Virus record (IMG/VR): IMGVR_UViG_3300025769_000405
Coordinates: 1-34,714 of that record
DNA length: 34,714 nucleotides
Source: a virus
Strand: one strand, 5' to 3'
The translations under genes and the position numbers were made by a program. Positions 30,085 through 34,714 of the stretch are shown one piece after another (the stretch's first letter is position 1; every line of letters begins with the position of its first letter). The notes under the pieces are model-generated. The model was not told the origin of the DNA, did no database searches, and saw only the letters and a list, made by a program, of their open reading frames with translations.

Positions 30085-30890
30085 TATATGTACCTGTCAA
30101 TTACTGATTCTTCGTAGGGTAGAATTGCGGCCAGCTCACCAGCTGTTAAACCAGTTTGGTTGGCCATATCAACTACCCGCTCTATTTTTTGCTGCGCGGA
30201 TAGAGATTTCCAATCTGGCGCACTTCTTAAGGATGCTACAGCCGCCTCAGCTGTTACTTGCTGCTGCTGCGGTTGTTGTGGTTGCTGTGGTTGCTGTGGT
30301 TGTTGTTGCTGCGTTACTGATGCGTTGTAATCTGTTTGATATTGAGCAAGTTGAGCTGGATCAGATAAATTGTATACCCTGCCATCCAAAACAATATTGC
30401 TTTGGGCTGGAGCCTGCGGACTATATGTGCTTGCATAACTTTCTACGCCAGGCGTATTTGTTGATGATGGCATCACTGGCTGAGATAGGTAGCTTGAATA
30501 TCTATCCTGTGGAGCGCCGCCGGTGTATGGATCCACGAAATTTTCCATCATCTTGCTATACTGGCCAGGCCTTCTGGCAGCCAATTCTTGTACAGCCTGA
30601 TCGTAAAGACCTCCAGATGAATATCCTGATATACCTCCAGCGTACTGCGTAGGCTGTGGTAGTGCTGATTCTTGCAGGCCTTGCATACCGAAAGCTTGAG
30701 CAAACTGGCCTATATTTGACCTGGCAGCCTGCTGGGTGGGGGTTAATGCTGCAACATCTGGACCATAATAAGGTGTGTATCCAATCTTAGATACATCCCT
30801 ACCCTGAGCCAGGTTGGCCTGTGCTGCGTTTGACAGCCATTGTGGGATTTCTACTTGTGTCGTCTGGCTACCGCCTTTTCCACCGCTCAT
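30084..30890 (-). CDS. Virion-module protein with Pro-Gln-Gln repeats
   Basis: This 268-aa protein starts MSGGKGGSQTTQVEIPQWLS, followed by NAAQANLAQGRDVSKIGYTP and YYGPDVAALTPTQQAARSNI, a beginning typical of a virion protein encoded next to the NPYT-type protein. In the middle is a run of (Pro-Gln-Gln) units (residues about 195-210, DNA 30260-30308), probably a flexible linker. The C-terminus ends LPYEESVIDRYI and contains a compact helical domain (AEAAVASLRSAPDWKSLSAQ). The tandem codon repeat may vary in length between relatives. Confidence 0.7.
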   Translation of the reverse strand: MSGGKGGSQTTQVEIPQWLSNAAQANLAQGRDVSKIGYTPYYGPDVAALTPTQQAARSNIGQFAQAFGMQGLQESALPQPTQYAGGISGYSSGGLYDQAVQELAARRPGQYSKMMENFVDPYTGGAPQDRYSSYLSQPVMPSSTNTPGVESYASTYSPQAPAQSNIVLDGRVYNLSDPAQLAQYQTDYNASVTQQQQPQQPQQPQQPQQQQVTAEAAVASLRSAPDWKSLSAQQKIERVVDMANQTGLTAGELAAILPYEESVIDRYI

Positions 30891-30891
30891 A

Positions 30892-31251
30892 TCAGATCTC
30901 TTTTGATAAATTAACTAGCTGTAGCTTCCAGCCAAACTTCTCTAATGCCTTGGACCATCCCCGCCTTCCTGACAGCGTTAAGGCGGAACAGTCCTGCTGC
31001 TTTGCCCACTTAATGACATCATCGTGCATATCAGTCAGCTGGTCTAATTCACCGCCTGCAAGAAATATGTGTAACACCTTTTTTCTAGGGTACACCAATA
31101 TTTCAGTAACTAAACAGCCCTTTTCTGTAGGCCATAGTTGCATGCGCCCTTCGAGTATAGCATGGAAAACATCATCTATGTTGTGTGTGCCGCCACTATA
31201 TGCCAGGGCAGCCTCAATCCATTCTTTGCATTTAACTAGATTATCAACCAT
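30892..31251 (-). CDS. GNAT-like protein of the virion module
   Basis: This 119-aa protein resembles the short acetyltransferase-like proteins found at the equivalent place in T7-type phages (as with T7 gp13). A strand/helix pattern is visible: VDDVFHAI-like helix (NIDDVFHAILEGRMQLWPTE), strands LVTEILVYPRKKVLHIFLAG, then MHDDVIKWAKQQDCSALTLS and GRRGWSKALEKFGWKLQLVN. The GRRGW-KALEKFGW segment is the most characteristic part. Whether it binds acetyl-CoA is doubtful, since the usual Gln/Arg-x-x-Gly-x-Gly/Ala loop is not clear. It may be a structural or assembly factor. It overlaps the previous gene by 8 nt. Confidence 0.65.
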   Translation of the reverse strand: MVDNLVKCKEWIEAALAYSGGTHNIDDVFHAILEGRMQLWPTEKGCLVTEILVYPRKKVLHIFLAGGELDQLTDMHDDVIKWAKQQDCSALTLSGRRGWSKALEKFGWKLQLVNLSKEI

Positions 31252-31900
31252 GTATTCTTGTTATAGATAAAGTCACCGCTGGCGTGGATGGGGCAAATGC
31301 AGTGGAAAGGGCGTTGCTTAAGTATCCGCTTGTAGAATCTACAGCCCACATAGCCTCTACATAGTCGTTTTCTTCCACAGTAAACAAGGCGGCCCTAGAT
31401 ACCACGGTGGTAGAGTTATTTTGGTGTAAAGATGACTTTATGGTGCTTCCAGTAACATCTACACCGTTCTTGCGTGGCCAGAACCAAAAATTAACAGTGC
31501 TAGATGATGTAGATGCAATCTGTGCTGTAAAGCTCAAAAGGTACTCTCCCGCCTCTGAAAACACTATTCTACTGGCTGGTGTCCCTAATGATATTCCCTT
31601 GGCATTTGTAGGAGTGTCAAATGTTAATGGGTATGCAGTATTTACTAGGGCTGCGGTGACGTCTGCAGATATGCCTAAATCAGCATGTCCATCTTCCAGG
31701 ATAATTTGTACATATTCCCCATCCCTGGATACTACTGGGTACTTCTTGTCCCTGTCCCATAATATAAGACCGTCATCAGACGCTGACTCATCTACTGTCT
31801 TTTGCCTTAGCTTTGACCTTATTTGCGCCAGGTACTTGTTAAGGCTATTAGCCCATGTCTGCCAGGTGTTTCCGCCTGGCTGTGGGATGTATTCGCTCAA
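31244..31900 (-). CDS. Virion protein with C1q/TNF-like jelly-roll domain
   Basis: This 218-aa protein has an N-terminal helix (NTWQTWANSLNKYLAQIRSK), a short repeat-like linker (GLILWDRDKKYPVVSRDGEY), and a C-terminal domain of about 140 residues whose pattern (IVFSEAGEYLLSFTAQIAST, FWFWPRKNGVDVTGSTI, LFTVEENDYVEAMWAVDS, TPAVTLSITRIHG) is that of a C1q/TNF-like beta jelly roll. Such domains often trimerise and decorate tails. The start is TTG at 31900 with a strong GGAGG site 6 nt upstream, overlapping the nozzle stop. Confidence 0.72.
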   Translation of the reverse strand: MSEYIPQPGGNTWQTWANSLNKYLAQIRSKLRQKTVDESASDDGLILWDRDKKYPVVSRDGEYVQIILEDGHADLGISADVTAALVNTAYPLTFDTPTNAKGISLGTPASRIVFSEAGEYLLSFTAQIASTSSSTVNFWFWPRKNGVDVTGSTIKSSLHQNNSTTVVSRAALFTVEENDYVEAMWAVDSTSGYLSNALSTAFAPSTPAVTLSITRIHG

Positions 31901-33378
31901 CGCCTACCTCCGGCCACTATTTCTACCCTATTAACACCAACACGCCAATCAGCGAGTCTTTGACCCTCCACCCGCATTCTGACCTGCCTACCTGTAAATC
32001 TCATGCTTGTTGGGTTCGACATAGAAAAAGGCCCATGAGATGTTTCTGTGTCGTTTGGATAAAACCTGGTCTTAAATGTCACATTAACATCACCCTGGGT
32101 TTTTTCATCAGGAATCATTTCAGTAATACTTGCTACCTGCTCACCATCCCCAATACTAATTGGACCCGACTCTGCAAATGGCGTTAAATTGTCATAAACA
32201 AAGCCCTTCTCATGATCGTAAAAATGGTTATCAGATGCTGCAGCATATAACGGGTATCTGAATGCGCCCTGGTCTACACCGGCGGTCCTGTCTAGCTGCC
32301 CTATGGACCAGGTGTTTTCTAAATAGTTAAAAGAGACGTACCTATTACACTCTGTAGCATCTTGCGATGGATAGAACCACCAGACCTCTGAATACCTAGA
32401 ATTGGTTACAGCAAAAGCCTTACTTATTTGGGATTCATTAATATCCGAAAAAACATAATCTGATACGTCTGACTGTATCCTGGAAACAGCACCACCGGAA
32501 TAGGTGAAGAATGCCTTCTTGCCCATCCATAGTGCGCCAAAATCTGTGTTGGCTACAGCTTTTTTAGATGCTATGCCACAAGATGTCCCAACTCGCTCAA
32601 AACCATACACATACGGTGGTCCCTGGTAAGTAGCAGAATGAGCATCTATATCTGTCAGTATTAGAGTCTGGCCTTTTACTTTAATACCGCACATTATGTT
32701 GCCGGCTGTCTGTAGCAATATGTCACCAGCTTCATTAGTTGCTGAAGGAGTCCAATCCGTATTGTTTTCTCTATCACACCACTGGACCTTCCTGGGGTCA
32801 CCAGATGCCCCTAGTGCAAAAATAAACCTTTCATCTGTTACAACTATGCCAACATTACCAGTTGGTGCGTTGCTCACAATATTAGCAGTGTAGGCTGTGT
32901 CAATTTCCCACTCATAGATCTTTCCATCGTCTGATGAACACGCAACCAGGTACTCTCCCCAGGTGTCTAAGGACCAGGTAGTGGCAGGGTCTATAGTTGT
33001 TATATCTTGCCTGCCAACACCATACTCATCATACCCATAGGCGCCAGAACCATAACCCGTGTAGGCATTTGCGTCCTCTCTGCCAGCAGTAAACCCAGCA
33101 GGGGTTATATCGTACCGTGTCCCTGCAGCGTTATAAGCGTAGAGGTTTGCATAAGTTCCTGCAGCCACAAACCGCACATCTGAATTCGTTGTCCAGGTAA
33201 GCAGTCCACGGATTTTGTTATCAGCGGCAATAACAGATCTTCTCTTCCATCCACCTACCGGCTGCATAGTGTTGTCTACCCACCGAACCAGGTTCGAATC
33301 GCGCCACCTACTTGACTGCTGTAGGTCCGTGCCATTTCTATATATACCTGGGGGTATTTCTAATGGTACTAATGCCAT
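31897..33378 (-). CDS. Tail nozzle / tail-stabilisation protein
   Basis: This 493-aa protein resembles the P22 gp10/T7 gp12-like nozzle class. It starts MALVPLEIPPGIYRNGTDLQ, followed by SRWRDSNLVRWVDNTMQPVG and GWKRRSV, the classic opening of this family, then beta-propeller-like repeats (VRFVAAGTYANLYAY, EYLVACSSDDGKIYEWE, IVVTDERFIFALGASG, RYVSFNYLENTWSIGQLDRT). The C-terminal domain (TFKTRFYPNDTETSHGPFS) matches the family end. It would form the tubular tail tip below the adaptor. In this map the adaptor gene is far away, unless the genome is circular. Confidence 0.85.
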   Translation of the reverse strand: MALVPLEIPPGIYRNGTDLQQSSRWRDSNLVRWVDNTMQPVGGWKRRSVIAADNKIRGLLTWTTNSDVRFVAAGTYANLYAYNAAGTRYDITPAGFTAGREDANAYTGYGSGAYGYDEYGVGRQDITTIDPATTWSLDTWGEYLVACSSDDGKIYEWEIDTAYTANIVSNAPTGNVGIVVTDERFIFALGASGDPRKVQWCDRENNTDWTPSATNEAGDILLQTAGNIMCGIKVKGQTLILTDIDAHSATYQGPPYVYGFERVGTSCGIASKKAVANTDFGALWMGKKAFFTYSGGAVSRIQSDVSDYVFSDINESQISKAFAVTNSRYSEVWWFYPSQDATECNRYVSFNYLENTWSIGQLDRTAGVDQGAFRYPLYAAASDNHFYDHEKGFVYDNLTPFAESGPISIGDGEQVASITEMIPDEKTQGDVNVTFKTRFYPNDTETSHGPFSMSNPTSMRFTGRQVRMRVEGQRLADWRVGVNRVEIVAGGRR

Positions 33379-33382
33379 AGTT

Positions 33383-33661
33383 TTACCATTTTACCTTGTC
33401 GGCCCAATATGCCGCGCTCATCTTGCCTTTAGATATATTCTTAGCGTGCCTAGCCTTAAACGATTTGCGTCTAGCCTTTTCCTTTTCTGTTTTAGGGCTA
33501 CTACCTGCTCCCTTAACTCCCTGCTGCCCAAAACGAATCGTTTTAACTTTATCCCCCTCTTTCGCTACAACAACGTGCGACTTGGTTGGATGCTTTGGAG
33601 TTCTTTTGGGCTTGTTATAACCACTAACACCTGCTTTTTCTAATTTTGAGTCTTTAGCCAT
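33383..33661 (-). CDS. Basic conserved phage protein
   Basis: This 92-aa protein starts MAKDSKLEKAGVSGYNKPKR, continues TPKHPTKSHVVVAKEGDKVK and TIRFGQQGVKGAG, and ends GKMSAAYWADKVKW. It is about one quarter Lys/Arg. I recognise it as a recurrent small protein in aquatic phages and cyanophage-like genomes, always near virion genes, but no function is established to my knowledge. DNA binding or a minor virion part is possible. It ends 4 nt before the nozzle start. Confidence 0.75.
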   Translation of the reverse strand: MAKDSKLEKAGVSGYNKPKRTPKHPTKSHVVVAKEGDKVKTIRFGQQGVKGAGSSPKTEKEKARRKSFKARHAKNISKGKMSAAYWADKVKW

Positions 33662-33663
33662 AA

Positions 33664-34161
33664 TTAAATATACAACTCTGGATTTGCACTAACCTGAGCA
33701 ATAAATCCTATCATTACAAAAACCATTGCGACAGACACCCCAAGACCTAATGCTATCATAACGATATCTTGAACATCTGCTTTTCGCCTTGCATCAATCC
33801 TAGCCTGCTCAAGCTTCCTGGTTTTTAGTATACGTCTTTGTTTTAGCATCTCCCTATATACGTCCCCATTATTGGTGTATATAAGAAGCATCTTTAGCTC
33901 TTTCTCGTAGGTCTCCATCTTTTTTTTGGCCATTGCAATTTCCAGGGCCTGCTCTTCAATAGATTTACCTGCGATAAGCCTGGCTGTTTTTGATCTTTCC
34001 CGACTCGCAACATTAGCTTCTGATATCTGCTCCTGGGCTGTAAAAAACTTACCTAGGGTCGCGCTCATATCATTAAGGTCTTTCCCTCGCTCAATAGCGG
34101 TCTTGATAGTTTTATATGCTTTATCAGCCACACCTAGAGCAAGAGTTATTTCACCTATCAT
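33664..34161 (-). CDS. Coiled-coil protein with C-terminal membrane span
   Basis: This 165-aa protein starts MIGEITLALGVADKAYKTIK, has a long charged helical region (about 40-125, including KSIEEQALEIAMAKKKMETY and RILKTRKLEQARIDARRKAD), and ends with a transmembrane helix (DIVMIALGLGVSVAMVFVMI). The same layout occurs in a small protein family of marine T4-like and pelagic phages with unknown role. A spanin-like or tail-associated role is possible. It directly follows chaperone copy B in the transcript. Confidence 0.72.
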   Translation of the reverse strand: MIGEITLALGVADKAYKTIKTAIERGKDLNDMSATLGKFFTAQEQISEANVASRERSKTARLIAGKSIEEQALEIAMAKKKMETYEKELKMLLIYTNNGDVYREMLKQRRILKTRKLEQARIDARRKADVQDIVMIALGLGVSVAMVFVMIGFIAQVSANPELYI

Positions 34162-34162
34162 G

Positions 34163-34714
34163 CTATGCGCCTATGGTTATCCAGCCAGTTGTATTGTCTG
34201 CTTGGTAAGCCTCTTCATCCCAAGACGCTTCACCTTCTGGTTTAGGCAGTGGGGCGTTCCAGACAAAGTTAGTGCTGTCGTATGTCCAAGAGGCGTATGG
34301 TGACTCGTCAGGGCTTTCAGGCAGTGCGTTATCTGGGAAGCCAGCCTGTGCAGGTACATCGCGTAGAGCTGCACGGTAGTTCTCGTAGACAGTCTTGTCA
34401 TCAGTTGACAGTGGGCTATCAGGAAGAACCGCCCAATCTGTTCTAGACAGCTTGTCATTACGCTGGATTCGTACATTAGCTTTCTTGTTAGCCAGTTCTG
34501 ATGCAATCTTCTCTGCCGACTTAGCTACCATCGTGTAAGTCTGATAAGCAACGCCATCGCGTACTTCTATGACACCTTCAATAACCTTTTCGGTAGCTGT
34601 GTCATAGGTTGGCTTGGTGTCGTCTGTCAGTCTGACCAAGTTGAGAGAGGCCAGTGTCGCGTCACTGAAGGGTAACGCAAATGAAGTGTTAGGATTGGCT
34701 TTGACTATCTGCCT
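34163..34714 (-). CDS. Tail-fibre assembly chaperone-like protein, copy B, 5'-truncated by the window
   Basis: The frame is open to the right edge of the window and encodes at least 183 residues. It begins (R)QIVKANPNTSFALPFSD and is almost the same as copy A from its residue 15 onward, including the TDWAVLPDSPLS and YRAALRDVPAQAGFP motifs of the Phage_tail_APC family. The clearest difference is MVAKSAEKIASE in place of VIDRPAEAIANE. About 15 N-terminal residues are missing. It precedes the coiled-coil membrane protein by 2 nt. Two tandem chaperone copies are common after fibre genes, which is why the two window ends may be neighbours. Confidence 0.82.
   Translation of the reverse strand, partial: RQIVKANPNTSFALPFSDATLASLNLVRLTDDTKPTYDTATEKVIEGVIEVRDGVAYQTYTMVAKSAEKIASELANKKANVRIQRNDKLSRTDWAVLPDSPLSTDDKTVYENYRAALRDVPAQAGFPDNALPESPDESPYASWTYDSTNFVWNAPLPKPEGEASWDEEAYQADNTTGWITIGA
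34163..34714. repeat. Right copy of the chaperone-gene direct repeat
   Basis: Same orientation as the left copy, with near-identical DNA through most of the gene. The copy is cut by the window edge within the region matching 558-520 of the left copy. No flanking mobile-element signature is seen. Confidence 0.85.

Noticed and set aside
30023-30652. 209-codon rightward frame antisense to the virion genes
   Set aside because: It is kept open by the antisense of the Pro-Gln-Gln repeat, spans two leftward genes and includes a Val/Ala run typical of repeat shadows.
12-34714. Exact circular closure of the window
   Set aside because: Joining 34714 to 1 directly leaves copy B out of frame with the ATG at the left edge, so at least a short missing segment is required.

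Overview
The window is most of a tailed-phage genome, about 34.7 kb. The virion genes point to a short-tailed phage with a podovirus-like head and neck: a large P22/SU10-like portal, an SU10-type major capsid protein (DUF5309-like), an SU10-type adaptor, a nozzle-like tail protein, and several long Ala/Gln-rich putative ejection proteins. The lysis genes (3TM holin, M15 peptidase) and tail-fibre repeats fit a Gram-negative, probably aquatic, host. The host cannot be named from the sequence alone. I see no integrase, DNA polymerase, RNA polymerase or tRNA gene, so lifestyle is unresolved. Every convincing protein gene but one is on the minus strand, with pervasive ATGA/TAATG start-stop overlaps.

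In transcription order (right to left), 34714-21303 is the head/neck module: a truncated tail-fibre chaperone paralogue, a membrane-anchored coiled-coil protein, a basic small protein, the nozzle, a jelly-roll-like protein, a GNAT-like protein, five virion/ejection candidates, portal, scaffold and major capsid protein, followed by an intrinsic terminator. Three small basic ORFs, two small conserved ORFs and the lysis cassette follow (21248-19318), ending at a second terminator (19239-19262).

A strong leftward promoter at 19075-19103, whose -35 lies in a perfect inverted repeat, starts the second operon. It holds ERF annealing protein, PD-(D/E)XK exonuclease, an SSB-like protein, an XRE regulator, NinG-like resolvase, a calcineurin-like phosphoesterase, SF2 helicase, a stand-alone primase zinc-finger protein and a C5 DNA methyltransferase. 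It then runs into small ORFs, terminase small and large subunits, and a 664-aa virion-type protein with an embedded methyltransferase-like domain. Within this operon, 14281-14664 lacks a credible protein gene but folds into about ten helices with GNRA and UNCG tetraloops on the minus strand. It is the best candidate for an undescribed structured RNA here.

At 5308-5398 a divergent promoter region separates a lone rightward ORF (moron-like, 5399-5617) from the tail module (adaptor, two tail-fibre proteins, chaperone). The chaperone at 12-605 is a close DNA-level duplicate of the truncated gene at 34163-34714, and a new start codon with a ribosome-binding site sits at the left edge. The simplest inference is that the window ends are nearly adjacent in a circular or circularly permuted genome, with a short gap inside a tandem duplicate.
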